Made by a program: the position numbers and the translations under genes | In this document: positions 26,210-35,386 of the stretch, one piece after another | Numbering within the stretch: position 1 is the first letter of the stretch | Layout: every line of letters starts with the position of its first letter | DNA from: JAGRKR01 sp041397725 | GTDB lineage: Bacteria > Pseudomonadota > Alphaproteobacteria > Rhizobiales > Hyphomicrobiaceae | Reading direction: 5' to 3' | Length of the DNA stretch: 64,000 nucleotides | NCBI GenBank assembly: GCA_041397725.1 | Contig: JAWKVZ010000001.1 | Coordinates: 992,001-1,056,000, forward strand | Notes under the pieces: model-generated | The model's database searches: none | What the model was told of the DNA's origin: nothing | What the model saw: only the letters and a program-made list of their open reading frames with translations

Positions 26210-28150
26210 GGTCCGGAGGATGTCCGACGCGCGGCGACCGGGACAATCCTTAGCGCGCCTGGCGACGGTATCAGGAATACTGCATGTGTCGATGCGGATC
26301 AGCTGTTGGCGAGAACCGCGTCAAGCGAACATAAACACTGGTCTCCCACAAGCATCGCCACACGTAAGTTCGGCGACCAGGCTTGAAAGCCTTTTTCATC
26401 AGATATCTGGTAAATAGACGCTCAAAGCCGTATATACAGCAGTGCTTTTCCAACTGTTCTTCGGAGTACCCTCGGCACATGTCCTCGATCCGAGCGACGC
26501 ACCGATTTCAGCGAGTCCTGGACACGCGACACTTGCGGTCAAGCGATTGACCAGGTCATTACCGCGGCTGAAGCTTTTGCCATCACGTGCTGACCGAGCA
26601 AACGATGCTAAGTCGGCTCGTTTACCAATGCGCACTTGAACATCGGCCGGTGGCCGGCTGAAGTGGCGCCACGCGTTGGGCAAGAGGTCCGCGTAGGTGA
26701 CCCAGGATCGGCCGGTCGTGCGCCGCCCGCAGCCATGTAGGCGAATACGCTGGAATGGACATCAAATCATTTAAGGAGCTGAAGAACCCGTCATCGGCGC
26801 GCCAGATGGCTTGTGTGGTCGCGTAGGTCGTCGATCCTGCGCCGAGATCGCCACTGGCGACGAGCGCAAAGAAGTCGTCAAGCGAGCAGTGAGCGCACCC
26901 GTCGAGAAGTCGATAGCCTTCCCTCAACGCACGAGCGGCACGGTACGCATTGCCGAAAATAGGAGACAGCTATGATTTCGATCGTACGCGAAGCGCGGCG
27001 ATTTCGCTACTTCGAGAGCTCACGCACTCGTGCGGCAGAGTCAAGCTTACGCGTGTTGGCATAACCCATCGTCGCACATCAACTTCCGGCCAAGGGTGAA
27101 GCAGCTTTGATGAACGCCGCGATCGAGGCGCTTCATAGAACAGACCGATAAGGCTGAGGGCGATTGGAGGGCTCCGGGGGCAGATTCAGGCCTACATCAG
27201 ACTGCGATAAGATAGCACGTTGTGCGCGACGTTACTTCGACACGCGGACACCGTTCGGCCGATTCCGAGGACTCACTAGCCGCTGACGTAATCTTGCGAA
27301 GGAGCTGCACTCGGCGTCGCGGAAGCCGAGTTTCCGGGCGAATGGTGGCATCGATCCAACAAGGCAGCCGAAGCAACTGCTTCGTGAAGCTGGAGGGCTG
27401 AGGCACCTGTCGCGTCGAGATGCAGCGAAGTAGGCCGCCGCGGCCGGGCATCGCACGATCACAGACCAGCTCATCATTGCCGATACGTGCGTGACGTTTG
27501 CCCGAGCGCGGTGGCCGCGCTGTACGATCCCAGGCCTTGGCTTGACTTGGCGTCGCGGATAAAACGGGAATCTGAGCGAGCGGCCCTGCGACGGCCAATC
27601 TACGCGAGCGCTGATCCCGCTGCAGACGGCTGCGACGGATGAACTCGCGCCCGACGATGCGGGTTACCCGAAGGAGCCGGGGTTCTAAGCTGGACTTGAA
27701 GGTTTGGACGCTCACGGACCGTACGATGTTCTCAAACAGACGCGACCGGTGCGGTCAATACGCCGCATCACTTGATAGACAGCCAGACAATCCGCTGGAA
27801 CTCCAGGCATGGCGCGGATGGCGAGCGCCAGAAAACGACGGTGCGCCAGTCGATCGATCCGAAGTTCATCTTGGTGCGGGATCACGCGCTCAGTCGTACG
27901 AATTGACCGGATTGCTAGTATCGTCAACGCAGCGACCGCACGATCGAGAAGAAGGAACTCAGTCCCACGGTTCCACGCGTGGATTGGTGCGGCATGGTGA
28001 TGTGCGAGCCTCCTATTTCGGCAAGATTCCGCCAGATTAGCTGATATTCGTCAACGGATCGCATGCGAGTCAGCTGTCTGACACAGCAGTATGTCTCTTC
28101 CTGGCCCTTCTCGCCTGCGCCTGCGTCGAGGCCGTCGCGCTGCCCCGCCC
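26210..28150. other. Degenerate 1.9-kb stretch without a supportable gene
   Basis: All reading frames are short, overlap in several frames and show no recognisable domain. Base composition is lower in G+C than the flanks, and codon-position bias is absent. A 30-codon frame at 26972-27064 has a good AGGAGA before its ATG (MISIVREARRFRYF) but matches nothing known. A 101-codon minus-strand frame ending near 26622 has protein-like composition but no start codon. No terminal inverted repeats, integrase or tRNA were found. The stretch most resembles the remains of decayed accessory genes between the aminotransferase and the ABC transporter. Confidence 0.5.
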
Positions 28151-28921
28151 CTACAAAATCTGGCTCAGGAACTCGCGCGTGCGCGGGTCCCTGGCTTCGC
28201 TGAAGAAGGTTGCGGGCGGGCCGTGCTCGACGATGACGCCCTTGTCGGTGAAGTAGATGTGGTCGCCGACCTCGCGCGCGAAGCCCATCTCATGCGTCAC
28301 CAGCATGCAGGTCATGCCCTCCTCCGCCAGCTCGCGGATGGTGACGAGCACCTCCTTCACCGTCTCGGGATCGAGCGCCGCCGTCACCTCGTCGAACAGC
28401 ATGACGTCGGGGTTCATGGCGAGCGAGCGGGCGATGGCGACGCGCTGCTGCTGGCCGCCGGAGAGCTCGCCGGGATAGGCACCCTCCTTGTCGGAGAGCC
28501 GCACCTTGGCGAGCAGCTTGCGCGCCCGCTCCTCCACCTCCGACCGGGGCTGCTTCAGCACGTGCAAGGGCGCCATCATGACGTTCTCGAGCGCCGTCTT
28601 GTGGGGGAAGAGGTTGTAGGACTGAAAGACCATCCCGACCTTCTTCCGGAGCTCGAGCTTGTCGAGGGCGGGATCGTGCACCTCCTGCCCCTCGACCTTG
28701 ATCGAGCCCTTCTCGATGGGCACCAGCGCGTTGATGCAGCGCAGCAGCGTCGACTTGCCCGAGCCGGACGGGCCGATGATGCACACGACCTCGCCCTTCT
28801 TCACGTCGAGCGAGACGCCGGTCAGCACCTTCACCTCGCCGAACTGCTTGTGCACGTCCTTGATGGCGACGATGGGCTGGTCGGGCGTCCATGCCCGGGC
28901 CTCGGCGGTGGCAGGGGTCAT
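28151..28921 (-). CDS. Polar amino acid ABC transporter, ATP-binding subunit
   Basis: A 256-residue ATPase of the GlnQ/HisP group. Walker A is GPSGSGKSTLLRCIN, the Q-loop lies in VFQSYNLFPHKTALENVMMAP, the signature motif is LSGGQQQRVAIARSLA, Walker B is VMLFDEVTAALDPE, and the switch His is in MLVTHEMGFAREV. LFPHKTALENV and LRCIN are typical of amino acid importers. It powers the two permeases encoded just upstream. GAGGAGG precedes the ATG at 28921, 10 bases after the permease stop. Last gene of the operon. Confidence 0.95.
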   Translation of the reverse strand: MTPATAEARAWTPDQPIVAIKDVHKQFGEVKVLTGVSLDVKKGEVVCIIGPSGSGKSTLLRCINALVPIEKGSIKVEGQEVHDPALDKLELRKKVGMVFQSYNLFPHKTALENVMMAPLHVLKQPRSEVEERARKLLAKVRLSDKEGAYPGELSGGQQQRVAIARSLAMNPDVMLFDEVTAALDPETVKEVLVTIRELAEEGMTCMLVTHEMGFAREVGDHIYFTDKGVIVEHGPPATFFSEARDPRTREFLSQIL

Positions 28922-28931
28922 GGTGGCCTCC

Positions 28932-29822
28932 TCAGATCTTGACGGCGTACTTGCGCTCGAGGCGGATGGTCCAGCGCGCGATCGGGTAGCAGTAGAGGAA
29001 GAACAGCACGAGCAGGAACGAGTACATCGGGATGAGCAGCTCGGTGCGTCCCTCGGCGGCGAGCGCGTCCTGGGTGAGCGTCATGGAATCGTTGACGCCG
29101 ACGACCGAGATGAGCGGCGTCGCCATGGTCAGGATCGCGTACCAGTTCATCCACGGCGGGATCATGCGCTTCACGCACTGGGGCAGGATGATCATCCACA
29201 GTGTCTGCCGGCGCGAGAAGGCGAGGGATTCGGCCGACTCCCACTGGCCCGTGGGGATCGAGTTCACCGCGCCCCGCACGATCTCCGAGATGTTGGCCAT
29301 GATCGGCAGCGCGAGGCCGATCGTCGACTTGAACCAGCCAGGAAACGGGATCGCGAAGCCAAGCACGTTGAACTGGAAGGGCGTCAGCAGCATCACGAAG
29401 AACAGCAGCACCAGCCAGGGCGAGTTGCGGAAGAACTGCGTGACGATCCACGAGAGCCGGTTGACGACGGCGTTGCGGGAGATCTGGCCGAGACCGAGCA
29501 CGATGCCGCTCACCGTGCCGATGGCCATGGCCAGGAAGCTCACGAGGATGTTGAGCACAAAACCGCCGAACTCGCCGGGCGGGCCCAGGAGAATGAGCGG
29601 CGCCCAGCGCAGGAGCGTCGCCATGATGCCCTTGTCGGGCGCCGCCTTGGCCTGCGCCACGGCCTCGCCGATGCCGATGACAGCGAGGAAGATCGCGAGC
29701 ACGACGAGCAGGCTCGCCGGCGTCAGCAGGCGGCCCGAGATCGGCCCGGCGGCGGCCCGCGCGGGGTCGGCCTTGGCGCGGACATCGGCGATGATGCGGT
29801 TCCAGTCGGTCATGCTGGTCAT
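28932..29822 (-). CDS. Polar amino acid ABC transporter permease 2
   Basis: A 296-residue inner-membrane subunit of the HisM/GlnP group. It has a cytoplasmic N-terminal stretch, a first helix at about residues 32-54 and the BPD_transp_1 domain from about 95; the EAA loop SAESLAFSRRQTLWMIILPQ contacts the ATPase. The reading frame continues upstream for more than 600 bases, but only as the shadow of the first permease gene; the start ATG at 29822 overlaps that gene's stop in an ATGA arrangement. The 90-residue N-terminal addition with an extra helix is longer than in minimal HisM proteins. Confidence 0.93.
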   Translation of the reverse strand: MTSMTDWNRIIADVRAKADPARAAAGPISGRLLTPASLLVVLAIFLAVIGIGEAVAQAKAAPDKGIMATLLRWAPLILLGPPGEFGGFVLNILVSFLAMAIGTVSGIVLGLGQISRNAVVNRLSWIVTQFFRNSPWLVLLFFVMLLTPFQFNVLGFAIPFPGWFKSTIGLALPIMANISEIVRGAVNSIPTGQWESAESLAFSRRQTLWMIILPQCVKRMIPPWMNWYAILTMATPLISVVGVNDSMTLTQDALAAEGRTELLIPMYSFLLVLFFLYCYPIARWTIRLERKYAVKI

Positions 29823-30565
29823 TGGCCGAACCCCGGTACGCGCATGGCCTTCTCGACGCGGTGCATGATCCACACGAGCACGCCGACGATGGCCAGATAG
29901 AAGGTGAGCAGCGTCACCATCATCTCGACGACGTTGAGCTGGTCGGACCAGATCTGGTTGGCGACGTAGAGCGTCTCGGGAACGGCGATGGCATAGGCCT
30001 GGGTGGTGGTCTTGACGAGATTCACCAGGTTGTTGTTGAGCGCCGGCAGGCAGATGCGCATGGCGAGCGGCAGCACGACGAGGCGATAGGTCTGCAACCG
30101 CGAGAAGCCGAGCGACTCGGAGGCCTCGACGGTGGCCTTCTGCACGGCCTCGATGCCGGAGCGGAAGATCTCGATGTTGAAGGCGCCTGCGAAGAATGAG
30201 AGCGAGATGACAGCCCACTCGAAGCTGCCAAGCATGGGCTTGGAGACGCCGTAATCGGTCATGACGCGCGGAAGCTGGGGACCGAGCGCGAAATAGAAGA
30301 AGTAGAGCTGAACGAGGGGCGGGGTGTTGCGGAAGAACTGGATATAGCCCTGCACGACCGCCTTCAGGATCCTGAAGCGCGAGCCCTGCAGCCAGGCGCC
30401 GAGGATGCCGATGACCACACTCAGGACGATGCAGACGACGGAAAGCTCGAGCGTCGTCCACATGCCGCGCAGGAGCCGGCCCCGCTCGAAGCCGTCGTAG
30501 AAGTGGACGAGGTTGATGCCGGTCGTGTCATGCAGGCGCTTGAGCGCGGCCCAGAGACTCTCCAT
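29819..30565 (-). CDS. Polar amino acid ABC transporter permease 1
   Basis: A 248-residue permease of the same family as its neighbour. The N-terminal helix lies in LRGMWTTLELSVVCIVLSVVIGI, QFFRNTPPLVQLYFFYFALGP is the conserved family stretch, and ASESLGFSRLQTYRLVVLPLAMRICLPALNN is the EAA loop. The two permeases should form the heterodimeric pore. It starts with ATG at 30565 and overlaps the next gene by four bases (ATGA). It follows the binding-protein gene by 104 bases containing a hairpin. Confidence 0.94.
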   Translation of the reverse strand: MESLWAALKRLHDTTGINLVHFYDGFERGRLLRGMWTTLELSVVCIVLSVVIGILGAWLQGSRFRILKAVVQGYIQFFRNTPPLVQLYFFYFALGPQLPRVMTDYGVSKPMLGSFEWAVISLSFFAGAFNIEIFRSGIEAVQKATVEASESLGFSRLQTYRLVVLPLAMRICLPALNNNLVNLVKTTTQAYAIAVPETLYVANQIWSDQLNVVEMMVTLLTFYLAIVGVLVWIMHRVEKAMRVPGFGQ

Positions 30566-30612
30566 CGCCCCCCCTTGGGAACCAAGCTCGACAGGGGGCG
30601 AAAGGCCCCGGC

Positions 30613-30643
30613 GAGGGCGGCGGGTCTCCCCGGCCGCCCCCTC
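30613..30643 (-). promoter_or_regulatory. Intercistronic stem-loop between binding-protein and permease genes
   Basis: On the minus strand GAGGGGGCGG and CCGCCCTC pair with a small bulge around a G/C-rich loop. Such stems after solute-binding-protein genes usually protect the upstream message and lower expression of the membrane subunits. It lies in the 104-base gap of this ABC operon. Confidence 0.45.
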
Positions 30644-30669
30644 GTGTCATCGTACGGGCGGACGAACGC

Positions 30670-31488
30670 CTACTTGGCGGCGGCGCTCGCCTTCTTCAGC
30701 CACTCGGTGTTCGAGCCGACCCACTTCTTCTCCAGGGCCAGCAGTGTGCCGGACTTGAGCCAGTCCTTGAGCGTGGCGGACATGAACTTGCCCCACGCAC
30801 CGTTGAGCTCCTCGAGCTTCACGGCGAGGCCCCACGGCACCACCTTGAACTGGTTGAGGGCGACGACCTCGAAGTCGGCCCACTTCTTCTCCGAGTTCTT
30901 CTTGTAGATCAGCACGACGTCGTCATAGACGAAGCCGACGCAGCGGCCGTCGAGCAGCGCCTGCTCGGCCTCGGGCACGCCCTTGAAGGCAACGAGGTCG
31001 CGGCCGGTGTACTTCGACTGCATCTCGTTGTTGTAGAAGGCGCCCTGCAACGCGCAGACGGGCTTGCCCTTGAGGTCGGCCTCGCTCTTGATCTTGGCCT
31101 TCTTGTGGGCGAGCAGCGCCACGCCCGAGGCGTAGTAGACCGGATCGACCGTGCCGACGACCTTGCGGCGGGCGGCGGTGTCGCTCATCGTGGCGATCAT
31201 CAGGTCGATCTTGCCCTGCTGCAGGAACTGCATGCGGTTCGACGAGACAACCGGAACGAGTTGCAGCTTCACGCCCAGACGCTTGGCGACATCGGCTGCC
31301 ATGTCGGGCTCCATGCCGACGATCTTGCCGCTCGAGTCACGCATGCCCCAGGGCGGATAGTCGGCCTTGACGCCGACGACCAGTGTGCCCTTCTTCTTGA
31401 TATCGGCCATCGCATCGGCCTTGGCGGGTGCCGACCACGTCAGCGCCGCCAGCGTTGCAGCCGTCACGGCCGCCAGAACGCGTCTCAT
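30670..31488 (-). CDS. Polar amino acid ABC transporter, periplasmic binding protein
   Basis: A 272-residue family 3 solute-binding protein. Residues 1-24 form a signal peptide ending APAKA, followed by KKKGTLVVGVKADYPPWGMRDSSGKIVGMEPDMAADVAKRLG, the classical N-terminus of the group, then NRMQFLQQGKIDLMIATMSDTAARRKVV, the ligand-contact stretch. It lacks a lipobox and should be soluble in the periplasm. Ligand type is polar or acidic amino acid by family; the specific one is unknown. GAGGAGG before ATG 31488 fixes the start against a longer frame at 31584. First gene of the operon 31488-28151. Confidence 0.93.
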   Translation of the reverse strand: MRRVLAAVTAATLAALTWSAPAKADAMADIKKKGTLVVGVKADYPPWGMRDSSGKIVGMEPDMAADVAKRLGVKLQLVPVVSSNRMQFLQQGKIDLMIATMSDTAARRKVVGTVDPVYYASGVALLAHKKAKIKSEADLKGKPVCALQGAFYNNEMQSKYTGRDLVAFKGVPEAEQALLDGRCVGFVYDDVVLIYKKNSEKKWADFEVVALNQFKVVPWGLAVKLEELNGAWGKFMSATLKDWLKSGTLLALEKKWVGSNTEWLKKASAAAK

Positions 31489-31606
31489 GCTCACCTCCTC
31501 CTTACTCGGGACAAGAGCCCGGCCCGGCCGCGATTTTCGCGCACCGGTGCCATTACGGGCGCGATGATGGCACAGGGGACGCAAAAACTGAACAGCTAAG
31601 CAGCCG

Positions 31607-33073
31607 TCATCGGAAAGGCGGCTCGTCGAAAGACCTGAGCTTGCGCGAATGCAATGTCTCCCGACGAGCCTTCAGGAGATCAAGCGCCACGAGACCGATT
31701 TCGAGGTGCTGCGCGACGGCGGTGTCGTAGAAGACATTGGCGGCGCCCGGCAGCTTGATCTCCCCGTGCAGGGGCTTGTCGGAGATGCACAGCAGCGTGC
31801 CATAGGGCACCCTCAGGCGAAACCCCTGCGCGGCGATGGTGCCGCTCTCCATGTCGACGGCAATGGCACGGGACAGATTGATGCGCTTGCGCTCCTGGGT
31901 GAAGCGCAGCTCCCAGTTGCGATCGTCGTTGGTCACGACGGTGCCGGTGCGCAGGCGCTCCTTCAAGGCCTCCCGCGGCAGGCCGGTGACGAGCGCGGTC
32001 GCCTCCTGCAGCGCCACCTGCACCTCGGCGAGCGCGGGGATGGGCACGTCGGGCGGCACCAGCCCATCGAGGATGCGGTCCTGGCGCAGATAGGCGTGAG
32101 CGAGAACGTAGTCGCCGATCGCCTGGGATTCGCGCAGCCCGCCACAGTGGCCCACCATCAGCCAGCAGTTGGGCCGGATCACCGCGAGATGGTCCGTGAT
32201 GTTCTTGGCGTTCGACGGACCCACGCCGATGTTGATGAGCGTGACGCCGTCATCCTCGCCCCGCACGAGATGATAGGCCGGCATCTGGTAGCGATGCCAG
32301 GCGCACGAGGCGATGATGGCATCGACCTCGTCTGCCGAGTGTGCCGCCGTGATGGTGAGATTGCCCGGCAGAACCAGGCGCTCGTATCCCTCCGGACCTC
32401 GCAACTTGCCGACGCCCCAGCGCACGAACTGGTCGGTGTAGCGGTGGTAGTTGGTGAGCAGTATCCAGCGCTGGAGGTGGCGCCAGTCGCTGCCAGTATA
32501 GTGCACGAGCCGGCGCAGCGAGAAATCGACCCGCGCCGCGTCGAACAGCGACAGAGGCCGGGCGCCCCCGACGATGCCGTCCCACGTGCCGTCGGCGATT
32601 TCGTCACCAACGGCGGAGAGCTGGGGGATCGGGAAGTGACGGGCGAGCTCGGCGGCCGTGACGCCCTGGCGGGTCACCTCCTCGGTGCGCTCCAACACGT
32701 AGGGGTAGGGGATTTCCTGCTCGCCGACGTCGACCTCGAGCGAAGCGCCGTAGTCCGAGACCAGCGGTTCGAGCTGCTCCAGCAGATAGCTGCGGAAATC
32801 CGCCGGGTGCGTGATCGTGACCTCGTAGGTTCCAGGGCGCTGCAGCTTGGCGAAGGCGCGCTGGCGCTGCGGCGACACCTGCGCGGGATCGGCGTGCACC
32901 ACGCGCAGGCGCGGATAGCGGAAGCGGGTCCGCTCGGCAGCCGTGGGAGGCGCGCGCGTCGCCAGATAGCGGTCGAGTGCCGCGACGAGTTCCGCCGTGG
33001 CCGCGGCATAGAGCGCGACGAGCCGGTCGACGGCCGCCGCGGGGGAAAGGGGTCCGTCCTTCCCGGCTCTCAC
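31607..33073 (-). CDS. amn: AMP nucleosidase
   Basis: A 488-residue enzyme that hydrolyses AMP to adenine and ribose 5-phosphate, a step in purine salvage and AMP control. The N-terminal domain starts PLSPAAAVDRLVALYAAAT, close to the E. coli Amn N-terminus, and is followed by the nucleoside-phosphorylase-like catalytic domain with LINIGVGPSNAKNITDHLAV, WLMVGHCGGLRESQAIGDYV and AVDMESGTIAAQGFRLRVPYGTLLCISDKPLHGE. E. coli Amn has 484 residues. The GTG at 33073 with GAGGAGG seven bases upstream is preferred to the longer frame's GTG at 33103, and it matches the family N-terminus. Confidence 0.92.
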   Translation of the reverse strand: MRAGKDGPLSPAAAVDRLVALYAAATAELVAALDRYLATRAPPTAAERTRFRYPRLRVVHADPAQVSPQRQRAFAKLQRPGTYEVTITHPADFRSYLLEQLEPLVSDYGASLEVDVGEQEIPYPYVLERTEEVTRQGVTAAELARHFPIPQLSAVGDEIADGTWDGIVGGARPLSLFDAARVDFSLRRLVHYTGSDWRHLQRWILLTNYHRYTDQFVRWGVGKLRGPEGYERLVLPGNLTITAAHSADEVDAIIASCAWHRYQMPAYHLVRGEDDGVTLINIGVGPSNAKNITDHLAVIRPNCWLMVGHCGGLRESQAIGDYVLAHAYLRQDRILDGLVPPDVPIPALAEVQVALQEATALVTGLPREALKERLRTGTVVTNDDRNWELRFTQERKRINLSRAIAVDMESGTIAAQGFRLRVPYGTLLCISDKPLHGEIKLPGAANVFYDTAVAQHLEIGLVALDLLKARRETLHSRKLRSFDEPPFR

Positions 33074-33106
33074 TGCACGCGCCTCCTCGTGACCGGACTG
33101 CACTGA

Positions 33107-33172
33107 ACCAGGCTTGCTTCGGCCAGACCAGGCTGGGCTGGGCCGGACCAGCCTGGGCCAGCCGGGCCGAGC
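33107..33172. repeat. G/C-rich imperfect tandem and inverted repeat between amn and the RraA-like gene
   Basis: The stretch is made of variants of CCAGGCTGG and GGGCCGG. CCAGGCTGG and CCAGCCTGG form a 9-bp stem around a GCTGGGCCGGA-type loop. It fills most of the 102-base gap upstream of amn and may act as a terminator for the RraA-like gene or as an attenuator before amn. Confidence 0.4.
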
Positions 33173-33175
33173 GGA

Positions 33176-33850
33176 CTACTCCTCGAACTTGCAGCCGAGG
33201 CGCTTCAGCGTCGCATCCACCCAGGCGCGGTCGCTGGTGCCTGCCTCGATGGCGGCCATCTGCTTGATCTCGCTCTCGTGCTTGGCCTTGGTCGTGGCGT
33301 AGACGGCCTCGGCCTCGTCGTAGGGCACGCACATGAGGCCGTCGTCGTCGCCGATCACGAGATCGCCGGGCTCGATGACCATGCCGTCGATCGCGACGGC
33401 AACGTTGATCTCGCCGGGGCCGTCCTTGTAGGGGCCGCGATGCGTGACGCCGGCCGCGAACACGGGAAACGACCCGGCGCGGATGGCCGCGGAATCGCGG
33501 ATTGCGCCGTTGATGACGATGCCGCCCAAGCCGCGCCTGGCACAGTGCGCCAGCATCAGCTCGCCGATGATGGCGTTGGTGAGGTCGCCGCCGGCATCCA
33601 CCACCACGATGTCGCCGGGCTCGGCGATGTCGATCGCCTTGTGCACCATCAGATTGTCGCCGGGCCGCGTCTTGACGGTGAAGGCCGGGCCGGCCATGGC
33701 GCCGCCGCCGTGATAGGGCCGCAGCCGGGCGCCGCCAGCCTCCAGGCGGGACATCATATCGCTGACGTTGGCGACGGGCAGCTCACGGTAGCGGGCGACG
33801 AGCCCCGCATCGACCTTGCGGCGGCGCTTCAGAATACGAAATCCAATCAT
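33176..33850 (-). CDS. RraA-family protein (HMG/CHA aldolase-like)
   Basis: A 224-residue protein of the RraA / 4-hydroxy-4-methyl-2-oxoglutarate aldolase group. Landmarks are SDMMSRLEAGG, GPAFTVKTRPGDNLMVHKAIDIAEPGDIVVVDAGGD, and the active-site stretch GELMLAHCARRGLGGIVINGAIRD with the metal-binding Asp and substrate-binding Arg. Related aldolases act at the end of protocatechuate and gallate meta-cleavage pathways, releasing pyruvate and oxaloacetate; others bind RNase E, but the RD motif here favours the enzyme. It lies downstream of the amidohydrolase/Rieske genes on the same strand. Confidence 0.85.
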   Translation of the reverse strand: MIGFRILKRRRKVDAGLVARYRELPVANVSDMMSRLEAGGARLRPYHGGGAMAGPAFTVKTRPGDNLMVHKAIDIAEPGDIVVVDAGGDLTNAIIGELMLAHCARRGLGGIVINGAIRDSAAIRAGSFPVFAAGVTHRGPYKDGPGEINVAVAIDGMVIEPGDLVIGDDDGLMCVPYDEAEAVYATTKAKHESEIKQMAAIEAGTSDRAWVDATLKRLGCKFEE

Positions 33851-33916
33851 GGCAGTCCTCCCTCGACGATCCGGAACGAGCGTCTGTGCGCACGTCTTAT
33901 CACGTGAACGGGTGAG

Positions 33917-34591
33917 CTAGCCATGCGCGACGCCCGCCCGCCAGCCCATCTCCCAGAAGGCCGCCTCGAGCCGCGTCGCCTCGCGGAAGACGGCGGCGAG
34001 CTCGGCCTCGCGCGCCGGCGTCGCGTAGCGCGCGGCCAGCCGGTCGAGCTGCGCACCGGCGGCTGCCGCCACCTCCTGATAGGCCGGGCCGGCATACTCG
34101 CCGATCCAACTCCGGTAGGGGTTCCCGTCGCCGAGCGCCTCGGGCAGGCCCGCGAGCCGAGTGGCAATCTCAGCATAGCCGATGATGCACGGCGCCAATG
34201 CGACCTTGAGCGCCAGCAGGTCGCTGCGCATGCCGGCATCGAGCACGTAGCGCGTATAGGCGAGCGTCTCGGGTGCAGCCGGCGTCTGCTCGAGTTCTGC
34301 GGGCGTCAAGCCCCAGCCCTCGGACAACCGGACATGCAGGCCCATCTCGACATCGAGGATGGCGACAAGTCCGGCCTTGGCGTCGCGCATGTCGGCGAGC
34401 GTCGGTGACTTGTAGACGGCGAGCGCATAGGCCCGCGCGAACTCGATCAGGAAGAGATAGTCCTGCACGAGATAATGACGGAAGGCGGCCTCGGGCAGCG
34501 AGCCGTCCCCGAGCCCCCGTGTGAAGGGATGCTCGGTGTAGGCCTGCCACTCGGCGGCAGCCGCAGCCTTGAGGCGACGAAAAAGCTCCAT
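33917..34591 (-). CDS. tenA: TenA family protein (thiaminase II / aminopyrimidine aminohydrolase)
   Basis: A 224-residue all-helical protein of the TenA family, which salvages degraded thiamin by hydrolysing the aminopyrimidine moiety. The nucleophile C135 is present in LAPCIIGYAEI, D44 in YLVQDYLFLIEF, and the C-terminal EAAFWEMGWR holds the conserved Glu and Trp region. HPFTRGLGDGSLPEAAFRHYLVQD is the family N-terminus. The open frame extends about 770 bases upstream, but only as a shadow of the methyltransferase gene; ATG 34591 matches the family length. No other thiamin gene is nearby. Confidence 0.88.
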   Translation of the reverse strand: MELFRRLKAAAAAEWQAYTEHPFTRGLGDGSLPEAAFRHYLVQDYLFLIEFARAYALAVYKSPTLADMRDAKAGLVAILDVEMGLHVRLSEGWGLTPAELEQTPAAPETLAYTRYVLDAGMRSDLLALKVALAPCIIGYAEIATRLAGLPEALGDGNPYRSWIGEYAGPAYQEVAAAAGAQLDRLAARYATPAREAELAAVFREATRLEAAFWEMGWRAGVAHG

Positions 34592-34686
34592 GACACCCGC
34601 TCGTGCTGCTGGCGAGAAGCCATCGTCGGCGGCACGGAGGCTGCGGTCAAGAGGCCGGCCGCGCGGCGCCCGCCCGGCGCTCAGTC

Positions 34687-35304
34687 TCAGGTGTGCGCGC
34701 CGCGCCGCAGGATGACGCCGAGATTGTTCGCCGGCATCTCCACGATCTCCGGCGCGGCGAAGCCCACCTCGCGCGCCAGTGCGACGACGGCCTCGAGATC
34801 GCGCACGCCCCATGCGGGATTCTCGGCCCGGAGGCTCCGGTCGAACGCCGCGTTGCTGTCCGCGGTGTGTGCGCCATTGCGCCGGTAGGGCCCATAGAGC
34901 ACGAGCGGGCCGCCCGCCGGCAGGATGCGCCCCGCGCCTGCGAGCAGGCCAACGGTGGCCGACCACGGCGAGATGTGCACCATGTTGATGCACAGGATCG
35001 CGTCGGCCGATGTGACGGGCCACACGGGGGCGCTGGCGTCCAGCTCCAGGGCCGGCGCAACGTTGACGACGCCGCTCGCCGCGATCCAGGCGTCGATGCT
35101 GGCGCGCGCCTCGGCGGAGGGATCGCTCGGCTGGAAGAAGAGACCGGGACCGAGCGTGGCGGCGAAATGGGCGACGTGCTGGCCCGTGCCGCTCGCCACC
35201 TCGAGCACGAGCCCGCGCGGCGGCAACACACGGCGCAGGACCGCCAGAATGGGCTCTCGGTTGCGCGCGGTCGCCGGCGCGTGTCGGCGTGCATCGCCCG
35301 TCAC
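34687..35304 (-). CDS. SAM-dependent methyltransferase-like protein, DUF938
   Basis: A 205-residue class I methyltransferase-fold protein of the DUF938 family. The SAM-binding loop is VLEVASGTGQHVAHFA; the next acidic-loop strand is FFQPSDPSAEARASI, and DAILCINMVHISPW is the post-motif-II stretch. LVLYGPYRRNGAHTADSNAAFD is highly typical of the family. The substrate is unknown. GTG at 35304 follows GGGAG by eight bases; a frame with an ATG slightly downstream is a shadow. Confidence 0.85.
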   Translation of the reverse strand: MTGDARRHAPATARNREPILAVLRRVLPPRGLVLEVASGTGQHVAHFAATLGPGLFFQPSDPSAEARASIDAWIAASGVVNVAPALELDASAPVWPVTSADAILCINMVHISPWSATVGLLAGAGRILPAGGPLVLYGPYRRNGAHTADSNAAFDRSLRAENPAWGVRDLEAVVALAREVGFAAPEIVEMPANNLGVILRRGAHT

Positions 35305-35386
35305 AGCAGATCTCCCGGCGAGCGGACCGCCGCCGGCAACCGGCTGGTGGCTCCGATGCGCTCACCCGACGCCGGCCCGGCGGCCC

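Noticed and set aside
27197..27715. A 172-codon minus-strand frame in the degenerate stretch
   Set aside because: No domain, start codon or ribosome binding site; Ser/Arg-rich composition is what random sequence of this base content gives.
20242..28150. A single genomic island or prophage spanning the low-G+C pair to the gene desert
   Set aside because: The genes between (PsiF-like, channel, aminotransferase) have ordinary composition; no integrase, tRNA target, direct repeat or phage gene was seen.
29823..30461. Upstream part of the 509-codon frame that ends at 28932
   Set aside because: Out-of-frame shadow of permease 1; permease 2 starts at the ATGA overlap at 29822.
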